Below are positions 28,481 to 41,768 of a stretch of 64,000 nt of DNA, piece by piece. Both the position numbers and the translations under genes were made by a program. The notes under the pieces are model-generated. The model was not told the DNA's origin, did not search any database, and was given only the letters and a program-made list of their open reading frames with translations. Positions within the stretch are counted from its first letter, which is position 1. Each line of letters begins with the position of its first letter. Source of the DNA: Chrysomallon squamiferum (taxonomy: Eukaryota; Mollusca; Gastropoda; Neomphalida; Peltospiridae); contig CM022670.1 of assembly GCA_012295275.1 (NCBI GenBank), forward strand, positions 1,824,501 through 1,888,500, written 5' to 3'.

Positions 28481-30222
28481 CTGGTTCACTGGATGCTATT
28501 GACTGAGGTATCATATTTTATACAGAATAGTGTAAAAGATACAGTAAGGTTGTTTATATGGCATTAACGTCTAAATGATTATATAATATAATTTAAAATT
28601 AATAAAAAAAAAACATTGAAGGAAACAGAAATTAAAGTAATATTATAGAAATAAAAGGAGAGAGAGAAAGAAATCGAAATAGAAAGAATCGATGTGAAAA
28701 AGAAATGATGTTTTCCAGTTCAGTATTCTTATTGATTTTTTATTAAAAAGAATATCAATAATTTTACTTTGATAGAATAGTTTGAAGTTTGAATAGAAGT
28801 GGAATTAAAAATGTACTTGTGAGATAACACTGACAGTTTGAAATAGATCGTCACTTATACGAACACTTGTAAAAAAAACCTCTTATATAATTCATGAAAC
28901 AATTATCAATAACTGGTTTTCTTGTTATTGTTATTTTTTTTTTTTTTTTTTTTCTTTCTTTTTGGTTTGTTTTTCAGTCTTTGTCCACGTATATCTTCTT
29001 CTGTCATTTGTTTTCGTTTAACATCCGATCTAATCTATGTGTCTGTCTCTGTCTGTGCATCTGTCTGTGCAAAACATTTCAACCATCCATCAACCCATGT
29101 ATGCCTGTCTGTTTCTCTACAGATTGGTAGAATTCGTGTTTGTGTTAAGGAATTCTTGGAGCCTTTTAAGTCGTCTTTAATGCAGACAAAAGGTTAGTGG
29201 GCAGGCTAACGAGTTTCCAGCCATATCCTGTAACCAGCAAAATGCATGTAGACGATCCACAGATTATTGTAATTATCGAAAATTCCCACACGGGTCAGTA
29301 TCCTCCTGACTATCTGTAGTAAGATTCAAGACACCACAAAACATCGTCTGACTTGGCATCTCTTTTATTCGATGTTTCGTTACAGTCACAAACACTACAC
29401 GCTTCATGATTTTGATTTTCAAGTAAAATTTCGTATTAATGAAATTATGTACAGTTCGGATTAAGCTGTATTTCGAAACATGTGTTTTGATTTATGTCTA
29501 AAACCATGGCAACAAACTTCTGTTCCATGTCTCATAATGATTTTGAATAAATTTTCCCGTTTTCTTCAAATAGCGATATTAAATCTATGAATATATTCCA
29601 TAGTCAGTGAAAATCTTAATCGTTAAATTATTCCAAAAGTGGTCTATTATTGACTGATCTGTAAAAAATATTTATATCTCTATGAACCGGTACTGGTCAG
29701 AAGCAAAGAAAGTGGAGTTCCTCAGCGGGGTATTTGTTTTAACGTTGAAGAATTCAAACATTTGTCAGATGCATTTGAGGCCTCTCAAGTTTTTCTTTAT
29801 AAATTCGTTCATTTACAAAATAGGAAATTAAGGAAAGTTCAGAATTCTTGGAACTCACTCACGTTCGGTCTTATGGACGATGTGCCCAAAGATACTCCAT
29901 GCGATCGTTAATTGTCTGTTAAAACTTGGTAATGGTCGATATACGCCGTGTATTACTGACATAGCCGATATTTTCCTGGCTAATTATCAACTCGTACTTC
30001 GCCATTGTTAGAGCCTAAGTGCCTTTACACTGTCCAATAACAGACCAACAATACCAGTGCCAGTTTGAGATCAGCAGTGTTCCTGCAGCGGTTTCGTTCA
30101 ATCGATAGACTTGAAGATTATAAGGCGATGAGGAAATCTGATTTTACAGACATCATTCTTCTTTATTTCCGTGTGTATTTAGTAGATTCAAAAACGTAAA
30201 CATGTTATTATACTTTGTTTCG

Positions 30223-30300
<78 letters not shown>

Positions 30301-30621
30301 AACAAAATAATTGTTCTTCTATGTTTAAATAAAACACATAATTATCAATACCGTTCATTCTATTTATTGCGACTGGTTTCAGTAACAGTAATCTATAGTT
30401 TTGTACTAACTATAATGACAGTCTTTGAGCGGTATTAGTAATTGCAGTAGATATAACAGGAACAACAGCTTAAACAACTATAACAGTTGTTATAATAGCT
30501 GATAGTTAGTTTGTGTCTAACTGACTAATTGACACTTTGTTGTAGGAAAAATATCACACAGAAAACAAAACTTAAAACTTGCTTGTACACATAAATATCC
30601 AAACATAAAAACTCTCACACG

Positions 30622-30740
30622 TACATACATACATACATACATACATACATACATACATACATACATACATACATACATACATACATACATACATACATAC
30701 AAACATACATACATACATACATACATACATACATACATAC
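30622..30740. repeat. (CATA)n microsatellite
   Basis: About 120 bp of CATA with a single CAAA interruption. It produces the Tyr-Val-Cys-Met open frames on the minus strand. Confidence 0.98.
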
Positions 30741-30872
30741 CAGCAAACACTTTAAATATAAAAGAAAAATGCAATAAAATATTAATACTTTAAAAGTGAC
30801 CAAACTATTTTATTTCTGTGGGAAATAAAAAACAAAAGATTATTAAATAAAAAATAAATAAAAAATAAATAA

Positions 30873-30921
<49 letters not shown>

Positions 30922-30980
30922 TTAAAAAAAATTATTTCAGTAAGTAAATTGAAATCTCTCTGTACGCTTACTAAAGAAAT
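30873..30980 (+). repeat. (AAT)n-linked dispersed element, copy 1
   Basis: An (AAT)n array is followed by ATTAAAAAAAATTATTTCAG and then AGTAAGTAAATTGAAATC...TACGCTTACT. The same array plus flank occurs as reverse complement at 45757-45890. The unique part begins AGTAAG and ends CTTACT, so it can form a short terminal inverted repeat. Confidence 0.75.
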
Positions 30981-31859
30981 AAATAAATAAATAAATAAAT
31001 AAAAGTCTTTAAAGAAATATTTTTTGGAATGTTCAGTGAAAGCCTTCATTTCATTTAACAGTAAGTTTAGTTAGTGGTTGTAAATACGTTTTGAAAGTGT
31101 GAGATGAGTCGCTTTGCTCTCACGTTATTCGAGTGTCTAGCAGCACACCGGAATTTCTTGTGTTTATTTGCTTGAAGACGGTTCACTGCATTCATACAGC
31201 ACTGGATATTACAGAAATGACAGACAGTCAGACAGACAGACAGATAAATTCTTTATTAGTTTCTCATTTTGAACAGGGAAACAGATGAATCATCGCTTGT
31301 CTCTGTGAAATACTGGGCAGCAAAATAAATCAGTTTACTATTTTTATTTTTACTACTTTTATCGTAAGTTAATATTAAATTCAAAAATCATAGACGCTAA
31401 GCTGTAATATTACTTTTTATAAAATATTCAAATACTTGTTTCTTTTTATAATAATATACATCAAAAAGAACATTAATATTTTTCAGATATATACCTACAC
31501 GCAAGCACACGCACACTGAGATACATACATGTATACAGACCCAAACCTCACTGAACCTAACAACATATCTACTTACCCAAATGCACGCAACATTTAATTT
31601 TCCAGTAACCATTAGCATAAAATAATTTCAAAACAAGACAAATAAATTACATTAAGCTAAACAGAAAATAGAAAAAAAAAAAAAAAATGAACTATATATG
31701 ATATTTAATTCAAAAACACTATAATTCTGTTTGACGTCATGTTCCTGTCTATTTTGACATCAAAACAATCTCAGTAATTTGAAACAGTTTCGTATAATTT
31801 GAACTAAAAAAAATTTAAAAAAAAAAAGAAAAAAAAAAAGAAATCTCAAAAGAATCAAG

Positions 31860-32290
31860 CAAAGCTATATGCTGCGTAAAATCCATTTGCGTACATCCAA
31901 AAAGCCTTCATTTCGAAGATTCTCGCAGTTAAAAGCTCACGAACTGATGCGTCGATCGCAGCAAATTATGGACGTGCAATTTGCATCAGAACTGATCAAA
32001 GCCAGCGAGTGTGAAACCTGACGTAGAGCGTGCGACATCGTTACACTGCACAAACGATTTTTTCCCTGTCGCAGAGACTCGCTTGTCTCAGCTGATAGGA
32101 AAATACTGGCTCCGTTACTTTTTGCTGGCTTTGTCAGGTTAACAGATGGGAACTGCTGAGAACTCTCCGGTCATTATCCATTGATATGCAAATGCGAGCC
32201 GCCCCGAATTAAGTAAATCTTTTATGACTGTCTGTGGTGGGACGCTGCCACATTTCCATGAGATTGGCAATCGATTATTTTGATTCCTTG
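31860..32290. promoter_or_regulatory. Candidate cis-regulatory island with two perfect POU octamers
   Basis: A GC-richer, simple-repeat-free block in AT-rich DNA. It has ATTTGCAT at 31979-31986 and ATGCAAAT at 32186-32193, perfect octamers in opposite orientation, 207 bp apart. No long open frame is present. The regulatory role is inferred. Confidence 0.35.
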
Positions 32291-33829
32291 GATACCAGGT
32301 CAGGAAAGAAAGAAGAACGTAAAATAGTTTTATTTAAACTTAAAGTTAATTTGCTGTTTTCAGTTATTAGGCAATTTATCTGATGGTAAAATGAAAAAAT
32401 AAAATATAAATTAACTAAAAAAATATTAAATTAATTAACTTCCAAATGTTAACTAAAGGAATTAAAAGAATTTTTAAGAAAAATTCAGACAACCTAAACA
32501 ACATAACTAGAAATACCATTTTGAACAGAATTCTCTAGCCCACAACAAGCATACTTAAATACTGTCGTTATGGAGGCTGGCACACATATGAAGAAGGATG
32601 AAAACAGAGCTTACACCTTTATCAGTCTCTTAAAACAATTTACTGATTAATATCCATTAAAAAAGTCAAGACTGAAATTAACAACAAAAATTCATTCTAG
32701 TTACATACGGTATATCGTTTTATTTTTCATTTTTACCAGTGTTTACGTATAACAATTTCTACGAATAATATAAGCTCAAATTGTCCATGTTTAACATGAC
32801 GTAATTTCGAACGCATATACGCAAAACACACATTGATTTTCTGAAGATGAATAACAAACCAATAATTACAGAATAATAATAAGGCAGAACTGATCTTTAC
32901 TCAAACATAACAATCAGCTGAGCTTTTTTTTTCTTTCTTTTTGTTCTTAATTGAGGTTTTAATCACTAACTATTTAAGAAATACGAGTTAAAAAAAGCTA
33001 ACGATTCACATTATAAGAAAAATAAAATAAACTAACACACTTTATGGATTTGTTATTGTCGGTTGGACTTCCTCCTGTGCATATAATCATTATTACACTT
33101 CACTGCATATGACTGAAAAAACTAAATTATCGTTGCTGATTTTTTTTTTTATTCTAACAGTATTTTTTTTAATGAAATAATGCACACGGAAATACTTCCT
33201 AATATAATTTCTTTTTGTGGCCGGTTTATTGTGGTGTTTATATTCAATTAAAAAAAAAAAAGAGGAAAATAATGTTTTCGGCATTCATGCATGCGTATTT
33301 ATTACAACAATGTTTTTTTTTGTTTTTTTTAAATATACATCCATGTTTCGATGAGGCCTTCACTCAAACACTGATAGAGAGACAGATATACACACATACC
33401 TACCTACCTAGCTACCTACCTACCTACCTACGCACATACATGCATACATACATACATACACACACATACATACATAGATACATATACACACATATACATA
33501 CAAACAAACATACAAACATACATGCACACATACACACATATACATACATACAAACAAATATACATATAAACATACATACACACACACATACATACATACA
33601 TACATACATATGGACACAGAAAGAGTCAACACAACAGACAACCTGATTGAGAGTGATGAATGCGTCTTGCAGTGTGTTTCTTCTTGTTTATCAAAATCCA
33701 TTATTTATCTGCGCATTCAGCATTTGCCCGCTAATTCACACTTTACCCCGCGTCCGCATCCTGTACGAATTCTGATGTTATCCCGTGATTCATGCGATAT
33801 TTATTAACAGTTCGGCGGTATGATGTTCC

Positions 33830-34150
33830 TATCGATTTCTGGACGGGCATGCAGTGACATGCCTCGGCCCACAAAAACACGGAGACTTCGGCAAACTCTA
33901 ATGAAACCCACTTGCACGATGTAATTGTGCGGAGATTAGTGTATCTAATCGCAGCAGTTTAGTTGATTGATATGACAAGGTGACACGAGTGTGAAAGCAT
34001 TGAGATGCGTTCCCGCTGCGTGGATTTAGATTATTTCCAGTCACCCATTCTTTAACTGGCAAACTCCGAGAATGAAACTTTACAGTCTCGGTGCTTCGGT
34101 TTGTGTCGGCCGGCTTCGTAATTTAAAAGGAACTCGGTCAGAGTTAGTCA
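33830..34150. promoter_or_regulatory. Candidate cis-regulatory island with a paired TAATC palindrome
   Basis: A GC-richer block without simple repeats. GATTAG-N5-CTAATC (33934-33950) is a perfect inverted pair of TAATC cores, the kind bound by K50 homeodomains (Otx, Pitx, Gsc). No coding potential is seen. The function is inferred. Confidence 0.3.
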
Positions 34151-35334
34151 CGACAGTTAATATTTCAGACCCGATTTGCATGAGAGATGACGCTGAAATA
34201 AAGTTATCACCAGTTTTTTTTCTTCTGATCGGTTAATTATGAGCTTGTCTCTGCGAGTTCATCCTGGAAACGCTTTAACTAAAAGTTATTTAAATATCAA
34301 CTTATTTGAACGAATCTGTCAATCCGCATACTCGGTTTTCTCATAGGTTTAAGTTTGAAAACTGAGACACTTTCACGGAGTAGTTGTAATAAAGTTACCT
34401 TTAATTTTGTTTTAAAGCAATAACAGTATTTGATTGCAGTTCTAACAGTGATGGTGACGGTAATACAAGTTTTGGAAAAATAGTAATAATAATAGAGAGA
34501 GACGAGTTTGAAATATTAAGGACTCCAACTCTGTCTTCTACAGATTTTGAAACATTATACATACATATATGTATATATATATATATATATAAAAATTTGT
34601 ATGTATATATATATGTATATATGTATGTGTGTATGTATGCATGTATGTATTTATATCCATATCTGAACAATTACCTAACATCATTTTATAACATAAAACC
34701 CTAACAGTTTACATTTATCAGTAGAAAGACATTCCAAAAAGCGAGCGTTCGAGAGTAAAAAATGTATCAAATAAAAACATGTCATTCATGTCCAAAAGGT
34801 TGCAACAGCACAAACACGTGTTGATGTGTTCTTGCATAAAATGTCTTCCTCTGTTTATCTGAAACATTACAGACGAGGCTGAGATAGAATATATTTATTC
34901 ACTTATATACAAAATTATAATTATTGGATTAATTAAAGTGACGCCGATGAAATAACGGAATCTCATAGAGGGAGACTTGCCGCACATTCTCAGCTCATCA
35001 GAGGACACATCCGGCTGATTTCCGTTCCAACTATTACACGTCTAGCCTTCACACCAACTAATCAGAAATCATTATCTTCGTTCTGCAGAATAAATTCGTC
35101 TGAGAACCAACAGACGTCAAATATCAGTTCTTCCTTCTTAGCTCTGCTGCTATCTTCTTTTCTTTCTTATCTTTCTCTCCACCCTGTATATCTCTTTTAA
35201 TCTCGTTCTGGTTTTTCTTGTTCTTCTTTTTTCCTTTCTTTCTACTATTCTGATTCTCTCTGACTGACAAGAGATATGTTGTTTGTCTTTTCCTGGCTTC
35301 ATCTCTGTCCCATTTTTGTTTCACAGCCTGTTTC

Positions 35335-35339
<5 letters not shown>

Positions 35340-35428
<89 letters not shown>

Positions 35429-35795
35429 CTCTCTTTCTCTCTGCATCTCTCTCTGTCTGTCTCTCTCTTTCTCTCTCTCTCTGTATCTCTCTCTCTCTCT
35501 CTCTCTCTGTATCTCTCTCTCTCTCTCTGTCTCTCTGTCTGTCTCTCTCTCTCTGTCTCCCTCTTTCTCTCTCTCTCTGTATCTCTCTCTCTCTCTCTGT
35601 ATCTCTCTTTCTCTCTCTGTCTCTCTCTCTCTCTCTGCCTGTCTTTGTCTCGCTTTCCCTCGATCTATCTATCTATACATGCATAATACATACATACATA
35701 CATACATAGATACCTACCTAGATACATACATACATACATACATACATACATACATACATACATACATACATACATACATACATACATACATACAT

Positions 35796-35866
<71 letters not shown>
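35340..35866. repeat. Compound microsatellite (CT)n-(CATA)n-(CA)n
   Basis: Pure CT at 35340-35424, then CT with TG and TA interruptions to about 35653, CATA from 35676 to 35811, and CA from 35812 to 35866. All open frames here are simple-sequence translations. Confidence 0.97.
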
Positions 35867-35867
<1 letters not shown>

Positions 35868-36355
35868 GACGTATAGAATTAATTGTAATCTCTCTGTCGC
35901 TCAGTCTTTAATTTATAATTAGCCGTGAACCTTTTTCAAGTTTTTCAACAATCAAATAAGTGGCTAATTACTAAGCACAGCCGTAATACCAGAGATTACC
36001 TCCTTCACATAGATCTTTAAGATCAAAGGTTACTCTTTGCTTTGATGTCCATATATTGTTTTATTTCCCTTTTTAATCCTATTAAAACAACAATTTTAAT
36101 TAAGCTTGAGTGAATGATACTACAGGTACCCAGATTATTAGATACAGAGACTTTGAAGTAGAAATCCTGAAAGTCAGTTGCATAATAGTTTTACAGTTTA
36201 CACCGATACGTGATCAAATACACAGAATGATGATAGTGATGATGATGAAGATGATGATAAATTTTAAAAAATTAAAAAATAAACAATCGTAAAATGTTAG
36301 TTCTGATGTTTGTAATTATGTTGATGTGTGTCTGCTGTGAGAAAAATAAATAAAT

Positions 36356-36715
36356 GAAGTGATATCTGAAGTATGCTATACTGATAAAAATAAATAAATG
36401 AAGTGATATCTGAAGTATGCTATACTGATAAAAATAAATAAATGAAGTGATATCTGAAGTATGCTATACTGATAAAAATAAATAAATGAAGTGATATCTG
36501 AAGTATGCTATACTGATAAAAATAAATAAATGAAGAGATATCTGAAGTATGCTATACTGATAAAAATAAATAAATGAAGTGATATCTGAAGTATGCTATA
36601 CTGATAAAAATAAATAAATGAAGAGATATCTGAAGTATGCTATACTGATAAAAATAAATAAATGAAGAGATATCTGAAGTATGCTATACTGATAAAAATA
36701 AATAAATGAAGTGAT
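36356..36715. repeat. 44-bp minisatellite, 8 units
   Basis: The unit GAAGTGATATCTGAAGTATG + CTATACTGATAAAAATAAATAAAT starts at 36356, 36400, 36444, 36488, 36532, 36576, 36620 and 36664. A truncated ninth unit at 36708 runs into TATG simple sequence. Units at 36532, 36620 and 36664 carry GAAGAGATA in place of GAAGTGATA. Otherwise the units are identical, so the array is young. Confidence 0.97.
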
Positions 36716-37325
36716 ATATGTGTATGTTTGTATGTATGTATGTGTATGTGTATGTGTATCAGTGTGTATGTATGTGTGTATGTATGTGTATCAGTGTGTA
36801 TGTATGTATATTTATGTGTGTGTGTGTGTGTGTGTGTATATATTCGCAATTCAAGCAATTCAACAATCATAAACAAACTGAACTGCACCGCAGATAAATG
36901 ATTAGTCAGTCAGAAAGAACATCCATTAAAACATCTCACTTATTGCACACTTGTCTAGACCACAACGAAATTAACATTGAAGAAAAACTGAACGAGCTTG
37001 GAGTCTTTGTTAAATTGTCCAGAAAAAAAGAACCAGAAACACAAATTGCTAATTCCTTTATCTAGGTCCCACTGAAGTCATTCTTATCACATTTATAGTC
37101 TGGTATTCCATCTGGCGGTTATCTAATTAATCACATCCCAAGTCCCTCAGAGGTACTGAACTTCTAGCTGTACATGGTGATACAGAGATGTGGCTTGTAT
37201 ATATACATATTTAGTGTGTCAGAGTTGTTTTGTTGTATTGTTATTATGTAAACGCTTATAATTTGGAAGCTCTTTTGAATAGATGGCGTATCTATATTAG
37301 TATTACAGGCATATCTTATTATATA

Positions 37326-37369
37326 TTTATTTATTTATTTATTATTATTATTATTATTATTGATTATTG

Positions 37370-37405
<36 letters not shown>

Positions 37406-37414
37406 GATTATTGA

Positions 37415-37471
<57 letters not shown>
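37326..37471. repeat. (ATT)n microsatellite with TTGATTATTGATTATT interruptions
   Basis: About 145 bp of ATT. The GATTATTGATTATT interruption occurs twice, which suggests internal duplication of the array. Confidence 0.95.
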
Positions 37472-37875
37472 TTAAATAGTCTCTATTCCTCTTTTTTAAT
37501 TTTAACACCAGAACCAATTTTTTCTCGTTAAAATAAATTTCTCCTTTGAAGAGTCTTTCTTTTTGTTCTAATTTTCGTGTTAACTGTAACAGAGGGTCAT
37601 ATTTTAAAACAGAGAGCAATGTTGATTATCTGCAATAATGAAAGCGAAATAGAGCTGACAGCCGCAAATGTCCGCTGTTTGCTTTCAGATTTTATTAATC
37701 TGAGTTGCTGTAATAGAAGAAGATGAATTTTAAAAAATCCATTACTGCTACGCTGTAAAGGAAATATTATAACCAGAAACCGCGATTTTTTCTTTCTCAT
37801 TTTATGATCGACATATCGTACAGTTATGTTTAACTCGTAATAACTGAATTATAAATAATGCTTTCAATTTCTTTA

Positions 37876-37951
<76 letters not shown>

Positions 37952-38496
37952 AACACACACGCCAATCCATTTACTAAATAAATGTAGTAGTTTTAATTAA
38001 TGATAAGAACTGACAGCAAAAAGACATCCTTTTTTTCAGCTATTATTTATGATTTACTTATTTAATAAAATCGCTCAAAAAGATATATACAAATTCAAGC
38101 AATTAAAACGGGTTTAATATTACCATATATATCCTTTAAGCGATCAGTAACATTTCAAATTTAAGTAATTTTTTCTTATACCCGGTCATCAGTTAAAATA
38201 TTTAGATCGAAGACCGCATTGAATAGTTTCACCAATGTAAGCCTGATTTGTGTGTCATGAGATTTGTCTAGCTGAGTGTCACACACATTCAATACATTCC
38301 CATTAGCTGGCGAGACCGCTCAGAATCAGTTACACACAATGGCATGATCGTTATTGAGTGATATTTTTCTAACCAGACACAGATTTTCTCTTTCTCATTA
38401 TATAACGTTTGTAAAAAAAAAAAAAAAAAAAAAATATATAAAAAAAAAAAAACAAAATATTAGCTCGGGGCCAGGTACTTTATTAACAGTTTTCTG

Positions 38497-38528
<32 letters not shown>

Positions 38529-38678
38529 TTAAAAATGTGATCCATGAAATCTCTCATATATTCTGTGTATAATTATTTTTTGTTCTTTCGTCTGTTATAT
38601 TAAAATATTGTTTATCGGAGGTGATGTATACGTGTCTGTCTGTGTGTTTCAGTCAATCTTCCGCTCCATCCTGTTTGA

Positions 38679-38769
<91 letters not shown>

Positions 38770-39246
38770 AAACAATTCCTTGGATTTTACTCGAAACTTT
38801 GTTTCGTTACATAAATTCAAAATAAATAAATAAATAATGGAAAGATAGATAGATACACAGATAAGTTAAATTAAATAAAAACAGGAAAATCAATCGAACT
38901 GTTCTACCGTTTCGATTCAAGGGCGATAACTCGAAATGACAAACAATGAAATACTTCCTAATTGTCTGCCTTCGTTAAGTGACAAATCCCCCCATCCCAT
39001 TTGCCTCTGTCTGCCCCCCTCTCTTTCGCTCTATTTAACACTTCTATCATTATATATATATATATGTTTATAAATAATTCATGGTTTTATTTGTAAGTAA
39101 ATTATTAAACGCATTTATGACTAAAGTAGAAATTAAGCACTATGTTCACGATTAGAAAGAAATATCTGACATTAATTTACTTGTGCTTTAGTTTAGTAAA
39201 GACGAAACTTAATATCTGTGATTTTCTAGATGCATAGAAATGAAAA

Positions 39247-39300
39247 GACTTGCCGTGGCGAGGTCAACTGCACCCAATCCAGTGTACTGCTTTGACCTTG
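39247..39300. repeat. Short dispersed repeat related to 41352-41400
   Basis: ACTTGCCGTGGCGAGGTCAACTGCACCC here matches GAACTTGCCGTGGCAGGGGTCAACTCCACCC at 41351. Both stand out as GC-rich in AT-rich DNA and look like fragments of the same SINE-type element. The family is not identified. Confidence 0.4.
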
Positions 39301-39884
39301 AGGTTTTTTTTTTTCTTCTTTCTTCTTCTTCTTCTTCTTTTTTTCCTGTGGTTTTGGCTTTTCAGAGTGACTCATAATGACAGAAATAAACTGAAACATT
39401 TCAGACTGACTTAAAATGATTATTATAATTTTATATTTCACTGAAAGAAACCCACTGGTATAGATAGCTGAGATGCTGGGAGACATTATTGTCGCGACAC
39501 CAGGCAAACAATTTTTTAATTTTACGGTACGGAAATCAGTCATATTTTGTCTGCAAGCTGTGTAGGAGTTTTGTGTACAACTTCTTCTCGGGAAGGAAAT
39601 CGCTCGTCATGATCTTTGATAATTAGTCGTTAAGAACTAACTGAAACTGAGACCCGTAGATAAGTCGACCGTGGTGCTACTGTCACATTATTATTAAACA
39701 TTTTAAAATGATTTATTTATTTATTAATTTATTAAACATTTTAAAAATTAATTGTTGTTATTTATTTATTTATTCATTTTTGTAGTTTTCATTTATTTCT
39801 TTGTTTTCGTGAGGGAGAGTATTTATTTATTTTTTTAATATATTTATTTATTTATTTATTTATTATATTTATTTTATTATCTAG

Positions 39885-40035
39885 ACAGACTGTACTTGAA
39901 TGTTCTCTAAGTATTTTCAAGTGTGAGTAACACCAACATATTCAAATCAGTGATTTGTCTCACAAGAAATGAAACGTGTGATCTGAAATAAAATACAACA
40001 CACGAGATTAAAAAACTTGTGAAACCTGTTAAGCC
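39885..40035 (-). repeat. Dispersed repeat, copy 2 (inverted relative to 3265-3400)
   Basis: Reverse-complement counterpart of 3265-3400. It contains ACTTGAATGTTCTCTAA, TTTGTCTCACAAGAAAT and AAACGTGTGAT. Homology probably extends to AAACCTGTTAA at the right. Confidence 0.65.
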
Positions 40036-40135
40036 TGTGTATCACGTGACCACTTCTACACCTGAAGAATAAAACTGTGTCAAATTTCTGCTTAAATTTA
40101 GGTTAAATGCAGCTTTAAGTTCTTTCGTTCCCTGG

Positions 40136-40171
<36 letters not shown>

Positions 40172-40689
40172 TCTTAGATTTTATATATTTTTTAGTTTTT
40201 GCATTTGCACAATTCAAGACGTACAGATAACAGTAGGTATTCGAGCAGTGGCATGCGGAAGGTGGGGTGGGGGCGAAGGGGCGGTGGCTCCGGGTATCCA
40301 AATGGGAGAGGGCATCAATTTGGGGAAAAGAACTTAATCAATTTCGTTGATTTATATATTAAAATCGAATAAAATGTTTATTTTATGTTTCATCTGTGTC
40401 TACATATTCAAAATATCTTTCTTTCTCATAGTGTTTCTCAGTACTAGGTCTTATACTTGAGTCTTTAGGGCGTACAGTCAAGCTGATAATAAAAAAAAAT
40501 TTGTGACTCATCCTTTGTAATGGCGTGCACAATGGCGTGTTTGTTATTCGCAGCGGACATTTGAAATAAAATATGTAAATGGCTTCGGTATCAATTTCAG
40601 ACATCTGTGCACTTTGTGATTTGATTGTATCGTTAACTCCACTGCCATGAAATATGTAACAGTGCTCTGAGAAATCGTATTGATTTATA

Positions 40690-40858
40690 TATTTATTTAT
40701 TTTATTTTATTTTATTTTATTTTATTTTATTTATCTATTTATTTATTTTATTTTATTTTATTTTATTTTATTTATCTATCTATTTATTTATTTATTTAAA
40801 TATTATTTATTTATTTATTTATTTATTTATTCATTTCTTCTTCTTCTTCTTCTTTTTA

Positions 40859-40908
<50 letters not shown>
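40690..40908. repeat. (TTTTA)n, (TTTA)n and (ATT)n simple sequence
   Basis: Adjacent arrays of TTTTA, TTTA, TTC and ATT units (ATT from about 40863). Confidence 0.95.
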
Positions 40909-40909
<1 letters not shown>

Positions 40910-41423
40910 ACTTTCTCTAGGCACACTGTTCTGTACAGATTAAACATTTCGAAACTTTTAATTTTTAATTTATTTCCTTTTAATAAAAATTTTCATGTCA
41001 TGTGATCGACATCCCAAGACAAAGAAGAAACTGTACAAAACACATTCATTTATTTCACGAAACGTACGTAACACAAATACTCCAACCAGAATGATCAAAC
41101 TGACAGACGAACTGGTTCCAGCCTCAGTCACAAAACAACGGTGCTAGTTCGACTTCTTATTAACAAACGGCAGACTGCGATAAGGACCTGTACTAAACGG
41201 AATAGACGCTGTTGTTTTGTTTCGAATCCACTGTTCCATGCAGTGCAAACCTGCAGGCTGGAAATCGAGATAGAATTTATTCGCGAATAATTCCTTCTTC
41301 GTCATCAGCAACGGGAGGTCGCCAACACCAAAGATGCAAACTCCATGGACGAACTTGCCGTGGCAGGGGTCAACTCCACCCCACCCCGCGTACGTTGCTA
41401 GCCACGCCTTTTTATCAGGCTGA

Positions 41424-41438
41424 CCTACAGTAAGCCAA

Positions 41439-41472
<34 letters not shown>

Positions 41473-41557
41473 AATAATAATAATAATGATAATAGCGATA
41501 TTATTAATAGATCTAAAGCTGTAGTGTATATCTACAGTAAGCCAAAAAAACAAAAAG

Positions 41558-41588
<31 letters not shown>

Positions 41589-41646
41589 ATATAATAATAA
41601 TGATAATAGCGATATTATTAATAGATTTAAAGCTGTAGTGTATATC
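41424..41646. repeat. Tandem duplication of about 110 bp, two copies
   Basis: CTACAGTAAGCCAAAAAAA, an (AT)n run, then GATAATAGCGATATTATTAA and AAAGCTGTAGTGTATATC occur twice in direct tandem, with the second copy starting near 41533. The copies are nearly identical apart from the AT run and one C/T change. Confidence 0.9.
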
Positions 41647-41768
41647 GTTTCTTATTCAATAGAAATCTGTTAAAAGATTACAGAGTTTTAGCTTAGTATT
41701 GACAAAAGATAAAACTCACTAAGGCAACAAATTACACGTGAATTTACTTAATATTTATTCAGTCTTAC

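Noticed and set aside
36356-36715. Possible CRISPR-like array
   Set aside because: Units are contiguous 44-bp repeats without unique spacers, in an animal genome; this is a minisatellite.
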